Below are positions 22,632-34,997 of a DNA stretch of 64,000 bases, piece after piece. Origin of the DNA: Rutidosis leptorrhynchoides. Taxonomy: Eukaryota > Streptophyta > Magnoliopsida > Asterales > Asteraceae. Below the pieces are notes generated by a model. The model made no database searches and had not been told where the DNA came from. It saw only the letters and a program-made list of their open reading frames with translations. Both the position numbers and the translations under genes were made by a program. The stretch lies in contig NC_092333.1 in the NCBI RefSeq assembly GCF_046630445.1, forward strand, positions 3,868,001-3,932,000, in the 5' to 3' direction. Positions within the stretch are counted from its first letter, which is position 1; every line of letters starts with the position of its first letter.

Positions 22632-25600
22632 TGAAATGTCCCGTTCTTATTGATTAAAAACGTTCCATATTATTTGATTTCGTTGCGAGGTTTTGACCTC
22701 TATATGAGACGTTTTTCAAAGACTGCATTCATTTTAAAACAAACCATAACCTTTATTTCATCAATAAAGGTTTAAAAAGCTTTACGTAGATTATCAAATA
22801 ATGATAATCTAAAATATCCTGTTTACACACGACTATTACATAATGGTTTACAATACAAATATGTTACAACAAAATAAGTTTCTTGAATGCAGTTTTTACA
22901 CAATATCATACAAGCATGGACTCCAAATCTCGTCCTTATTTAAGTATGCGACAGCGGAAGCTCTTAATAATCACCTGAGAATAAACATGCTTAAAACGTC
23001 AACAAAAATGTTGGTGAGTTATAGGTTTAACCTATATATATCAAATCATAATAATAATAGACCACAAGATTTCATATTTCAATACACATCCCATACATAG
23101 AGATAAAAATCATTCATATGGTGAACACCTGGTAACCGACATTAACAAGATGCATATATAAGAATATCCCCATCATTCCGGGACACCCTTCGGATATGAT
23201 ATAAATTTCGAAGTACTAAAGCATCCGGTTCTTTGGATGGGGTTTGTTAGGCCCAATAGATCTATCTTTAGGATTCGCGTCAATTAGGGTGTCTGTTCCC
23301 TAATTCTTAGATTACCAGACTTAATAAAAAGGGGCATATTCGATTTCGATAATTCAACCATAGAATGTAGTTTCACGTACTTGTGTCTACTTTGTAAATC
23401 ATTTATAAAACCTGCATGTATTCTCATCCCAAAAATATTAGATTTTAAAAGTGGGACTATAACTCATCCCATATATATCAAAGTATGTTCAAAATATATT
23501 TACAACACTTTTAATATATTTTGATGTTTTAAGTTTATTAAGTCAGCTGTCCTCGTTAGTAACCTACAACTAGTTGTCCACAGTTAGATGTACAGAAATA
23601 AATCGATAAATATTATCTTGAATCAATCCACGACCCAGTGTATACGTATCTCAGTATTGATCACAACTCAAACTATATTTATTTTGGAATCAACCTCAAC
23701 CCTGTATAGCTAACTCCAACATTCACATATAGAGTGTCTATGGTTGTTCCGAAATATATATAGATGTGTCGACATGATAGGTCGAAACATTGTATACGTG
23801 TCTATGGTATCTCAAGATTACATAATATACAATACAAGTTGATTAAGTTATGGTTGGAATAGATTTGTTACCAATTTTCACGTAGCTAAAATGAGAAAAA
23901 TTATCCAATCTTGTTTTACCCATAACTTCTTCATTTTAAATCCGTTTTGAGTGAATCAAATTGCTATGGTTTCATATTTAACTCTATTTTATGAATCTAA
24001 ACATAAAAAGTATAGGTTTATAGTCGGAAAAATAAGTTACAAGTCGTTTTTGTAAAGGTAGTCATTTCAGTCGAAAGAACGACGTCTAGATGACCATTTT
24101 AGAAAACATACTTCCACTTTGAGTTTAACCATAATTTTTGGATATAGTTTCATGTTCATAATAAAAATCATTTTCTCAGAATAACAACTTTTAAATCAAA
24201 GTTTATCATAGTTTTTAATTAACTAACCCAAAACAGCCCGCGGTGTTACTACGACGGCGTAAATCCGGTTTTACGGTGTTTTTCGTGTTTCCAGGTTTTA
24301 AATCATTAAGTTAGCATATCATATAGATATAGAACATGTGTTTAGTTGATTTTAAAAGTCAAGTTAGAAGGATTAACTTTTGTTTGCGAACAAGTTTAGA
24401 ATTAACTAAACTATGTTCTAGTGATTACAAGTTTAAACCTTCGAATAAGATAGCTTTATATGTATGAATTGAATGATGTTATGAACATCATTACTACCTT
24501 AAGTTCCTTGGATAAGCCTACTGGAAAAGAGAAAAATGGATCTAGCTTCAACGGATCCTTGGATGGCTCGAAGTTCTTGAAGCAGAATCATGACACGAAA
24601 ACAAGTTCAAGTAAGATCATCACTTGAAATAAGATTGTTATAGTTATAGAAATTGAACCAAAGTTTGAATATGATTATTACCTTGTATTAGAATGATAAC
24701 CTACTGTAAGAAACAAAGATTTCTTGAGGTTGGATGATCACCTTACAAGATTGGAAGTGAGCTAGCAAACTTGAAAGTATTCTTGATTTTATGTAACTAG
24801 AACTTGTAAAATATATGAAGAACACTTAGAACTTGAAGATAGAACTTGAGAGAGATCAATTAGATGAAGAAAATTGAAGAATAAAAGTGTTTGTAGGTGT
24901 TTTTGGTCGTTGGTGTATGGATCGGATATAAAGGATATGTAATTTTGTTTTCATGTAAATAAGTCATGAATGATTACTCATATTTTTGTAATTTTATGAG
25001 ATATTTCATGCTAGTTGCCAAATGATGGTTCCCACATGTGTTAGGTGACTCACATGGGCTGCTAAGAGCTGATCATTAGAGTGTATATACCAATAGTACA
25101 TACATCTAAAAGCTGTGTATTGTACGAGTACGAATACGGGTGCATACGAGTAGAATTGTTGATGAAACTGAACGAGGATGTAATTGTAAGCATTTTTGTT
25201 AAGTAGAAGTATTTTGATAAGTGTCTTGAAGTCTTTCAAAAGTGTATGAATACATATTAAAACACTACATGTATATACATTTTAACTGAGTCGTTAAGTC
25301 ATCGTTAGTCGTTACATGTAAATGTTGTTTTGAAACCTTTAGGTTAACGATCTTGTTGAATGTTGTTAACCCATTGTTTATTATAACAAATGAGATGTTA
25401 AATTGTTATATTATCATGATATTATGATATATAATATATCTCAGTATGATGTATATACAGTTAAATGTCGTTACAACGATAATCGTTACATATATGTCTC
25501 GTTTCGAAATCATTAAGTTAGTAGTCTTATTTTTACATATGTATTTCATTGTTAATACACTTAATAATATATTTACTTATCATTTAAAATAATTAACCAA

Positions 25601-25987
25601 GTGTATCAATATCTTAATATGATTCATATGTACCTAGTAAGACGTTGTTATAATGATAATCGTTATATATATCGTTTTTGAGTTTCTTAAATTAATAGTC
25701 TCATTTTTATGTATATAACTCATTGTTAAAATACCTAATGAGATACATACTTATAATAAAAACATGTTAACTATATATATAACCATATATATGTCATCGT
25801 ATAGTTTTTACAAGTTTTAACGTTCGTGAATCACCGGTCAACTTGGGTGGTCAATTGTCTATATGAAACATATTTCAATTAATCAAGTCTTAACAAGTTT
25901 GATTGCTTAACATGTTGGAAACATTTAATCATGTAAATATCAATCTCAATTAATATATATAAACATGGAAAAGTTCGGGTCACTACA
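22632..25987 (-). repeat. Tekay-like element 5' LTR
   Basis: 3356 bp. Near-identical to 12628-16054 except for about 20 substitutions and a 71-bp deletion near 23466. It carries the promoter for the sense transcript, but no TATA box is assigned. The frames at 22843-23100 and 25006-25239 are LTR translation. Confidence 0.93.
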
Positions 25988-27277
25988 GCATGGCTTTTAT
26001 GATCATCAGAAATTTTCGTTCATTGTCAAAAGAATTCATTTTATTTTCGAAAAGTTCCTTTTCCAAAGTGATGATGTATTTTTCTAATACCAGAGTTGGT
26101 AAATGGACAACACGTTTTTGACCTTCCGAATTCTCACTTTCATTAAACAAATCAGGTAAGCTTTCATATGAAAATGAGTTTTTCTTTTTCAAATAAATAG
26201 CGTTGATTTTATCATAGATTAGAGCAATTTCTCGTTTCATTTTAGTTGATCTTTTAGCCAATGCTTCCTCAACCTCATTGTTGGATGCAAATGTGAGTCG
26301 TGCAGGTAGACCAATCATCAAGTATTTACTCTCATACAGACAGGGCTTTGCTTTGGCCATTTTGGACAAGGTGAGAGGATTTTCAAAACCTAGGCCTTTG
26401 TTCTCACGGAAGGAGTCCTTTGGTCGATTCATGAAAAGGTTTGATTCGAGATGTGCCCTGCTAAAACAACCTTAGACTGTTCGGTCCTGTAGAGCTTTTC
26501 TTCAAATTTTCCTAGACGAGTTTGAAGTTCTAGATTATGTGCAGTAAGTTTAGAACATTCAGAGGTTTTCTTAGCAAGATCGAAGAGAGGTTCTCTTATC
26601 TTTTCTTCTAAGGTATCTAGGAGAGTTTTCTTAGAAGCAGTGAGTTTCTTAATTTCTTTCTCAGCATTGTCTACTTTCTCACTAAGAACTTCATTTCTTA
26701 ACCTAAAGTTTGTCCTTTCTATTCGTAACGGTCTCACACTAGATTCTAGCTCCTTCAATTGTGTTACTTTATCAGCTAGGTCCTTCTGAAGTGTTAGGTA
26801 TGCATTGTTTGACACTTTGATTTTCAATTCAGCTTTTAACCTATGGTTCTCATTTTGTAGTCCACTAATTTGACTAGCAAGTGATCTAAGATCCTTACTC
26901 ATTTTAGCAAAGTTGTCAATATACATATCAGGTAATTCAGGGAGCATTTTATCATGATTATGAGAGGCAGGTTCATTTCTAATGGGCATATTAATTTGGA
27001 TAGAAGGGTCATTGGGTCTCTTAGAGGTTGCTTGCAATACATCAGAAACACATTCAGAACTATTATTTACAGAGTTATAATATTCATGAATTATGTCGGT
27101 GTAAAGTTGTACCTCTTCCTCATCATCGGAAGAAACACTGTCAGGAGCACGGTTCATATTGGTGAGTTTCACTACGTTGGCACGTTCGGGCTCCTGTTCA
27201 CTGTCTGACCAGTTTAGCCAAACGTCATCTGAGGCTTTGAGGACCTTCCCCTTTTCGGCATCTTGGGCGAGCAACAT
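25988..27277 (-). pseudogene. Copia gag extension, proximal coiled-coil half
   Basis: Frames 27277-26429 (282 codons) and 26432-25983 (to the insertion) overlap by 4 bp in different phases, so one frameshift lies near 26430. The first is acidic, then a long coiled coil from about residue 125 to 280 with Leu, Ile and Val at heptad spacing and many Lys and Glu. The second has further helical, Lys-rich sequence. Gag coiled coils are typical of Sirevirus gag proteins. The reading continues at 12622 after the inner Gypsy element. Confidence 0.7.
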
Positions 27278-27325
27278 CTTTTTCTTGTAGTACTCCGCAT
27301 CCTTTCGTTTGGGTAGTCTGCATTC

Positions 27326-28346
27326 TCATGAAAAGTGACATGTTTTACCACAGTTGTAACAAACATTATCGGGGTCCTTGCTGTCAGGGGAACGGTATTG
27401 AGTGGTAGATGTTTCGGGTTTTTTGTAGTAAGAAGAGCTGGATGAGGTTCGATTGTTGTTGTTTTTCTTAAAGCCGCCAGATGATCTCCTGAGATTCAGT
27501 TGCTTACTGAACATTGCGGCAGCCTTGACGAGATCCCGATGTTCTTCATCAACATCAGAGTATGTGTCCTCATCAGAGGAAATGGTTTGTTTTATTTTGA
27601 GTGAGTTGGAGCGGTTGGAAAGGGTTTTGGTGGAGCTTTTGTTAACAAACAAGGCCATTGGATCACTGGTTTTAGTGAGATTGGATTTAGGGTTTTGGGT
27701 GGCTAGAACATCAGGTTGATGATTCATTAGTTTCCCTACAACTTCATGGATGTTGTACTTCTTGGTGTTTTTGGAGGCACGAAAGTTGTTTCCATATGGC
27801 ATTTAGTTTCTTGAGAAATTTCATGTTCAGCTCTTGATTTTCCTTTTTCACTCCAACCTTCTTTAGCTCATTAATGACTTCACAGAAACGTCTGTAGCAG
27901 TCTTTTAGAGGTTCATCGGGTTTCTGAAAGTAGTCCTCATACATTGCGAGCGCTATGTCGAGTTTTGTATGATCGGATTGACTGTATCCTTCCTGTTGAC
28001 GGGTGATTTCCTCTAGAAGTTCTTTTCCGGATTTCAGAGAGCTGACAGATTTGTACATGTCATGAGGAAGGGCTTGCATGATGATGGACCTGGAATCAAT
28101 ATCGGCTTGAGCTCTCTTAGCTTCTTCACCTTGAAGTTCATAGGGTTTTAGGACTTCGCCGGTGTCAGGGTGAAGTGAGATCTTGGGTCCATTGAGAAAT
28201 GATTCCCAGAGGTATTTGGTTTGTTCTCCTTTTCCGTCGATGAAGTTGTCAAACCTTCCTTTCCATTCGTCAAACAGACCCTCGAACAGCATGGGAGGAT
28301 GGGTATTCGAGCCCACGACCAAAGCATCACAGTTTGCAGTAGCCAT
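27326..28346 (-). pseudogene. gag: Copia gag with zinc knuckle
   Basis: The frame 28346-27744 starts MATANCDALVV and carries the copia gag pattern (WKGRFDNFIDG, then a helical region with MYEDYFQKPDEPLKDCYRRF). It shifts phase near 27790 into 27802-27326, which has a Ser/Asn/Lys-rich linker and the knuckle start CYNCGKTCHFS. There the Gly before the His is Cys and a TGA follows where the last Cys segment should begin, so the knuckle is broken. The start is supported by its position at the end of a 1.6-kb leader and by the conserved gag N-terminus. Confidence 0.85.
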
Positions 28347-29942
28347 CTTAACTTAGAAGTGTGAACTGAGTGGTGCAAAGGACAGAAGTTTTAACAAGAG
28401 ATTGCTTAGAGCAGATTTTGAGTGTGAAGGAACACTTGTGTAAGCAGATTGAAATTAGGGTTTTGGTGTAAAACCACCTGTATAATTTGAGTGGTTTTTG
28501 AGAAAAGCCAAATTTCAAGTCAAATTATGTTTTCGAGCATCAACAAGGAAGTTGGGAAAGGGAGATTTTCGAGCAGGACAGTTCTGTGATCAAGATCCTA
28601 GGTTTTCGAGCAGGCAGTATAACAAAGCACTAGTAAAGTTTTCGGTCAGGCACAGTATTCGAGCAGCTAAGGTATTCGAGCACCTATCTAGTTCTAGAGC
28701 ACCTAAAGTTTTCGAGCAGATAACTAGGGTTTTAAGCAAAACCAAACCCTCAAAACAGGATGGTTTTCGAGCAAAACCAGGTTATCTGGACACTAAGTTT
28801 TCGAGCACAAAAAAACAACAAACTTTTAATATATTCGAGCAACAAGAGATTTTCGTGCAAGTTTTTCGAGCAGTAAAAATTACTGTTTTAAGTCAATCTT
28901 TCAAATTTTGAACACAATTTTTCGAGCAAGTAATCAAATTACACTGTTCTCGAGCAAAGATCACCCTTTTTCACAATTTTTCGAGCACTTTGTCTGGAAA
29001 AGCAATTGTTTCAGTTTGTTTAAGTTTGAATTATTTGACTTTTAAGAGAGAGAAAACAAAGCACGTGAACTCTTACACACAAGTACAAGCTGATGCACAC
29101 AAGGACAAATCCTTTGTCCTTTATGACATAAATCAAGGTAGTATGTCAAGGACAAGTCCTTTTCATACAAAAAACTATTGGGTAAAGTAGATTTCGGTGG
29201 GTATTAACCGTAAGTCCAAAGTTTGGAGCCAAAATCAACTAAACACGTGTGAAAATAAGTAGGTTTTTCGAGCAGAAACCTTAGGGTTTCACTGTAGTGA
29301 AACAACCCTGAGGAGTTTTTCGAGCGATCTCAAACCCAGAAGGGGTTTTCGAGCACATTATCTGGGGAAAACTTAAGCAGAATTCATGTATTTTCAAGCA
29401 GATTTAGCAAAGTATAAGGACAAATCAGCAAAAAACCATGTAATTTTAGGGACTTTAATTAATCTTAACACGAATGGAGTGAAAGATTTCAAGTGCTTTT
29501 CGATTAAACCATGAAATAAAGTGATAAAGTCATTAGATTTCAAAGCATGGCAGCAGAAACAAGAACACGAGCATGAACAATGAACAAGACACATGAGTTA
29601 AACACTAATCGAATTCATACCATTTCAACCTACACGTCATTTTCAAAAGACAGAAGTATGTAAAACATATTTTATCACACTAAAACATGGTATAGAATAG
29701 GTTCTGTATAACTTTTTCGAGCATAAATCTTTTAAGTTTGAGACAGAACAAACAAAACTAAGAGCATGATAGAGTATATAAACTGATTTCCAGAAAGCAG
29801 ATGGATATACTTAGCATACAACATTCAAATTCGTGACTAAAAGGGTTTAAATCGTGATACCTCAACCGAATAGCACCAAACTCTCCAAAACACGACTCAA
29901 GAAGCTTCAATCCTTGGATCTACAAGCAAGATAGCAAGTCCC
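28347..29942 (-). repeat. Copia 5' leader with TGCTCGAAAA array (28530-29723)
   Basis: About 16 exact copies of CGAGCA, most within TTTTCGAGCA, plus diverged versions, occur at irregular spacing between 28530 and 29723. On the sense strand the motif is TGCTCGAAAA. The array ends about 185 bp before the gag start. No frame here is credible; 28498-28911 is a translation of the array. Confidence 0.8.
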
Positions 29943-29954
29943 GCTCTGATACCA
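29943..29954 (-). other. Copia primer-binding site
   Basis: Sense TGGTATCAGAGC, complementary to the 3' end of initiator-Met tRNA, 2 bp from the 5' LTR. Confidence 0.92.
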
Positions 29955-29956
29955 AT

Positions 29957-30225
29957 TGTTAGTCCCAAATGAAGCTTGGATCTATGGTTTTGATGGATGT
30001 TTAGTGGGTTGGAAGTATTAGTTATCAAGAACACTAGAGAGAAAAAGTAAGATGTATAATATGCAAAATGGATAACTAGATCATTAACAAGAGAGGAGGT
30101 TGTTTATATATGACAACCTCCTAAGTTACAAGAGTTACAAGTTACCATGGTAAACACAGTAAATACATTACAAAATAATAATAAAACTGTGCGCCACAAA
30201 TCTATTACATAAACATATGTCAACA
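29957..30225 (-). repeat. Copia element 5' LTR
   Basis: 269 bp, TGTTAG to CAACA, followed by the duplication ATAGG at 30226-30230. Pairs with 2130-2398. Confidence 0.93.
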
Positions 30226-31111
30226 ATAGGTGTGGATGTTATATGTATGTGTTTGGTATTCAAGAGAAAAAATTTAATAACATATACTCACATGCAAAGA
30301 AAACAAAGTCACATCTCCTTTTGTTTTGTCTGTCACGAGTTACACAAACAAAAAATGTAAACATGATACATCTTGGCTTTTGTTAGGTGAGTGCATGATT
30401 GATGGTAATGCATGAGTGTTTGATGCATGTATAAGTATATGTATATAAATAATGTGCAAGTGGGTTTTGATGTCACGAGTTTTCTAACAGAATTAGATAT
30501 CATATAGATATAGCTTAACTGCAGAATAAAATAGTTACTGTACATGATTTCAATTAAGCATAGTAATAATCCACTTCCTATATTATATTATGTTAGAAAA
30601 CGTGTCATAATTCTTTGATACTTAACGTTGATCAGTTTATGTACAATTGATTTTCAAAGATGAAAGAAAAATAATAATAATGATTATTCGTTCATTTCAA
30701 AAATTTCACATTCAGGTTGTTCTGTCCACAAAGAAGTTTTCATTTCCATTTCTCATAAATATACATCCCATACATAGAGATAAAAATTATTTAATATTTA
30801 TTTTTAATATACTTTATTTATATATAGAGATATATTTTAAATAATAATTATTATAATATCCTATTTTTATTTTATTAAATTTTAATAACAATAACATATA
30901 ATACTTCAAATTATATTTCGAATTATTATTTATGTATACATACACACATATCTATTTACAATTAATTGTTCGTGAATCGTCGAGAGCAGTCGAAGGTCAA
31001 TTGAATATAGTTTCAAAATTTTTGAGACTCAACATTACAGACTTTGCTTATTGTATCGGAAACATATAAAGATTAAGTTTAAATTTGGTCAAAAATTTTC
31101 GGGTCGTCACA
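30226..31111 (-). repeat. Outer element, left LTR, part 2
   Basis: Continues the outer LTR after the copia insertion; matches 38211-39096. It ends GGGTCGTCACA, and the PPT region follows. No genes. Confidence 0.88.
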
Positions 31112-31150
31112 GTACCTACACGATAAAGAAATTTCGTCCCGAAATTTGAT
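31112..31150 (-). other. Outer element polypurine region
   Basis: Sense TTTATCGTGTAGGTAC abuts the LTR and the hairpin TTTCGGGACGAAA precedes it, as in the Tekay-like element at 16055-16090. The G-run is weaker here (CGTG instead of CGGG). Confidence 0.65.
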
Positions 31151-33109
31151 TGGGATCGTCATGGCTGACAATAAGTATGTTTTCATGACTCATATGAGTT
31201 GAAAATTAGAGTTTTATAGTCATTGAGTAATATAGATAAAACAACTCGATTATGTAATATCGAGTGAAGCTATCGCAAAAGAATGAAATGAGTAAATGTA
31301 GATTCGTCATATCTTTTGACATAGACAGAATTGATTTCCAGAGTTCAAGGGATTTGGAGAAAATCTTCGTAATAAGATTTGATTCTTCGGTAATTAAGGA
31401 AATTAGGATCCTCTTTGGTTAAATGCGATAATCTATCTCGATTACTCTGTCGGATATTTCACTATAAATCCATTCCCTTCGTTTCCTTCCTTCCATAGCT
31501 CACATCTTCTATTCTTTCTATAATCATTGACATCCAAGTTAATACTCTCTCCAATTTACTGTGATTTATACTCCCATTGATATTTTGAAGTTTCATGCTT
31601 TTGTTTTCTCTTCCTGACTTTAAGTCAAGCGAATAATGGTCCAGAATTCGTAGGTATGAATTTCGGAATGAACATAATTAATGTTCTAAGAAGAAAATTG
31701 TAATGACACGATCTTGATTTGTCAAATTACCAGAATTCAAGGGAACAGATAGAACTATCAAGAAAATATGTTCTTGATGTGTTTATAGATTATATAGAAT
31801 GTAAGAGTCGTGTAACATGACACATGAAGATGTTATGGTCTGTGAATCATCACGTTCCATTTAGAAACTCAGCATAACTTACTGTAATATAATCACGTTG
31901 ATCAAGTGTCATTGTATTATACTAATTCATGCTTCAGTTCCCAATACTACTTCAATAACATTCATATTTTAAGTTCGAACTTTTCAGAATTTAGAAACTA
32001 AAACAGTTTCCTTTCTGATGTAACATTGATATCGCAAAGAGATAAATGATTTCAGATAAGATTAGTTATGAAAATATCTTCAGAAATATCGAGGATATTT
32101 ATAATGAAAGATAGAATGATATCTTAGAATTTCTAATATCGATGGATGATGAATAAGATTTGTTCGTAAAGGTTTTAGAGTCAGGGGAAAGATATTCGTT
32201 AATGACTTCAGCGGATATTGAATCACTTGGATTCTTTGAAGGCAGATTTAATCTTTGTGATTTGTCCACAGCCTCCTTCATGGTTTGCTCAATCTGTTTT
32301 TCAATTCTAAATCTTCTCTTTTTCTGAGCTCTACCAACACATTATTCTTTATCATCAACTTTCAACTGTTAAAGTCATTTACAGTTCTTGCTGCTTTATC
32401 AGCATTTTTCAAAATTTCAGAGAACTAATTCATATCCTGGGGTGCTTTTCAAAAGTTCACAATTGAAGTACGTTAGTCTAGGAGATAGACGTTATATGTG
32501 TGTGTATTACTGTTGATGTAGAAATGCTGCGAAATTCGAAATACTGATTGCTGATTCTCGGTAATTGGTATGTCAATTCTCGTTACAAGATGCGAATGGG
32601 TATATGATAGGATTTTAATGAACAAATATAATGATTTTTCGGAGAGACTTAAATCAATGAGTAATGAAGTTGCTGGTAAGTTTACTGCTAATGTGGTGGA
32701 ATATAAACGATTTTACGGTACGATGACGAAAGGCAAACTCATATCATAGTTATAATAAGGCTTATTCGAATGAAAGTCGAAGTTAATTTGCTGGAGCTGT
32801 GACAAAATTGGCTAATTTGAAAAAAAAAAGAATTGCAATGTTATTTTTGGTAATAGCAATGCCAAAGAAGATAGCACAGATACGTGTTAAACGTTTACTC
32901 AGGTTCCAAGTGTTTTCAGGTGCATAACTATGTGCATCAATATTTTCTTTCGTAGATGAAGTGCAGTTGGTTCATCCTCTCGATTGAGGTGTTTTCAATA
33001 ATCATGAAAGGTTTGAACGCAGATTGTAATCGTCAATATACAAACGATGTTTAAGATGAAATCAAGTGGCAAACTTGAAGAATTGTTTAGTTTCATATGT
33101 TATAATCAA
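31151..33109 (-). other. Outer element internal region without pol
   Basis: AT-rich sequence in the place where gag-pol would be. The only readable remnant is on the - strand near 32099-32330, a Lys/Ser-rich fragment (EQTMKEAVDKSQRLN) of unknown origin. No gag, protease, RT or integrase motif can be seen in any frame. Confidence 0.6.
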
Positions 33110-33410
33110 TATTTTAATTCATTTTTAATTGTCCAATGTTGGTAGTCCACAATTAGTAGTCCAAAGTTAGTAATTCAATAATTCATATATAATATTCGAA
33201 TTAATTAATACGTATCGTGACCCATTGTATACATGTCTCAGACTCGATCACAACTCAAAGTATATATATTATTATAGAATCAATCTACCCTGTATAGCTA
33301 ACGTAAGCATTACCGCATATAGAGTGTCTATGGTTATTCCAAATAATATATATAGATGCGTCGATATGATATGTCAAAACCTTGTATACGTGTCCCGATA
33401 TTTAAAGTGC
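33110..33410 (-). repeat. LTR-derived fragment inside the outer element
   Basis: Shares many blocks with 13620-13860 of the Tekay-like LTR (for example CCCTGTATAGCTAAC and ATAGAGTGTCTATGGTT). It is therefore a piece of a related LTR lying within the internal region, which points to a past recombination or template switch. Confidence 0.65.
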
Positions 33411-33826
33411 GTAAAATAAATACAGAAATTAAATGACGATAAATAAAATTGCGAGAATAAAAGTTGCGATAAATAAATTGCGATAATTAAATTTGCAATA
33501 ATTAAACTGTAATAGGGAATTAGCAGTTAACTAGGAATAGTTAGCTAGGATTTTGTTAGCGTGATTTCTTAACAAAATTTCTCATAGTTAATTTGTTTGT
33601 TTCTAACAAATTTTATTTTGTCCAATATTTTCTTCATTATGCCACTTGTTGGATTCTGATAGGTCAAAATCCAAATATGAAATTGAATGAAAATGGTTAT
33701 TCTGCAGTGAACGGATACGTGAACGGATACGTATATCTGTGAATGTAAGTAGGATAGTAAATGACTGTTAAATCAGATTCGAAGAATGTACAGTGTAACT
33801 TATTAATGTGAAATCTAAATATTCCT

Positions 33827-33847
33827 CGGGTATTACCTACCCGTTAA
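33827..33847 (-). other. Internal PPT-like hairpin of the outer element
   Basis: CGGGTATTACCTACCCG followed by TTAA matches 20797-20818 in the Tekay-like element, and lies directly downstream (in sense) of the accessory frame, as it does there. Confidence 0.6.
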
Positions 33848-34082
33848 AATATTTTCACCATTAATAGTTTGTACAAAAGAATTTTTAATTACAATCTTTA
33901 TGAAAATATACTTACATATATATTTTCTTCAGATGTAATCATGGATTTAATGAGTTAATATGATATTAAACTCATCTGATTTACGGTTAGAACTAGAGTA
34001 CATAATCTCTAAAATATTAGAGATTGCATAATCATCATGTCGAACGAAGATAAATGATGTAGAAGGTCATGTAGAACGATGA

Positions 34083-34594
34083 TTATGCTCGAGGTACCGA
34101 TTGTGAGGTTGAGATGTGTAGTGTTGAGGCTTGTGATGCGGATGTTGTTGTTGGTGGTACTGTTGGTGCCGGTAATGCTAAGTTGTGCACCATATTTTCC
34201 AAAGCTATTACTCGGACGCGAAGCTCGTTGACTTCTTCTATTACTCCAGGATGATTGGCGGTTGGAACGACGAGATGAATAAGATTCAGAATTTTAGATA
34301 GTATATAATCGTGATGAGATGCTCTGGAAATGAGCGAGAAAATGGTATTACGAACAGGTTCTCCGGTAAGTGCTTCAGGTTATTCGCCAAGAGGGAAATG
34401 TGGTGGATGGAAGGGATCACCTTCTTCTTATCTCCAATGATTAAGTAGACTACGAACCCATCCCCAATTCATCCAGAATTGGTGATGACTAATTGGTTGA
34501 TTCATTCCGGTGATGCTGCTTCGGAGCTTATGTGAACATCCATGTCGGAATAGCTGTCGGATTCCGAAGAACTTGAACTAGTGGCGAGTTCCAT
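34083..34594 (-). pseudogene. Decayed accessory ORF of the outer element
   Basis: Starts MELATSSSSSESDSYSDMD and can be read for about 170 codons with three in-frame stops and one frameshift near 34290. The last third reads well, with VIEEVNELRVRVIALENMV, a likely short coiled coil, then a Pro/Thr/Ser-rich tail. It lies about 400 bp from the PBS, in the same place as the acidic and F-box frames of the Tekay-like element, but the sequences do not look alike. No function is assigned. I recall similar frames in Asteraceae retroelements, not verified. Confidence 0.55.
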
Positions 34595-34985
34595 TTCGTA
34601 CGATTGAGTAAAGGGTTTTTCGGTATGAAATGATTTTCGGATATTGGATGATATTCTAATTACATAGAATATCTATATATATAGAACAAAAGATTTCGTA
34701 GATTACGGAGGAATTTACAGAATATGTCAGGCAAAGTTTATAGTAACAGATATGCTAAGATATGAATTAGCAGATACGCTAAGATATGAATTTTTTCTAT
34801 ACACTATTCATGCAATCAATGCAGTAAGATGTGTCTAGACTAAGAATGATAAGTATGTAATTTCCGACAAAAATGATAAGCAAAACTTTTGACATGCAGA
34901 CACGGTCGAAGTCCAAACTCATTAATGCATCTTATCAACTATCAGTTAGACACACTAATGCAAGACCTGGTTCGCTAAGACCACC

Positions 34986-34997
34986 GCTCTGATACCA
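34986..34997 (-). other. Outer element primer-binding site
   Basis: Sense TGGTATCAGAGC, 2 bp from the right LTR. The flanking leader (34860-34985) is clearly related to the leader of the Tekay-like element at 22490-22617. Confidence 0.9.

Larger units (their letters stand above)
12628..25987 (-). mobile_element. Tekay-like Gypsy chromovirus carrying two extra ORFs
   Basis: LTRs at 12628-16054 and 22632-25987 start TGAAATGTCCCG and end CACTACA, flanked by GCATG at 12623-12627 and 25988-25992. The PBS is at 22618-22629 and the PPT region begins at 16055, so it reads on the - strand. The internal 6.6 kb holds, in sense order, an acidic 198-aa frame, an F-box frame and a single gag-pol frame with a C-terminal chromodomain-like end. 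About 20 substitutions separate the LTRs by eye, plus a 71-bp stretch (near 13456-13526) missing from the right LTR. This is the youngest large element in the nest. Confidence 0.95.
2130..30225 (-). mobile_element. Ty1/copia retrotransposon, Sirevirus-like, split by an inner Gypsy element
   Basis: Two 269-bp LTRs (2130-2398 and 29957-30225) begin TGTTAG and end CAACA. They are flanked by ATAGG at 2125-2129 and 30226-30230. The PBS (29943-29954) lies next to the right LTR and the PPT next to the left one, so it reads on the - strand. In sense order come a leader with a repeated motif, gag with zinc knuckle, a coiled-coil extension, protease, integrase, reverse transcriptase, RNase H, PPT-like tracts, a tandem repeat and a long third coding region. 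A 13.4-kb Gypsy element sits in the coiled-coil part. Without that insertion the copia is about 14.7 kb. Many stops and frameshifts make it non-autonomous now. The Sirevirus assignment rests on the extended gag, multiple PPTs and third coding region; the short LTR is atypical. Confidence 0.9.

Noticed and set aside
28530-29723. CRISPR-like array
   Set aside because: The repeated word is 10 bp with irregular spacing in a plant retroelement leader; a CRISPR makes no sense here.
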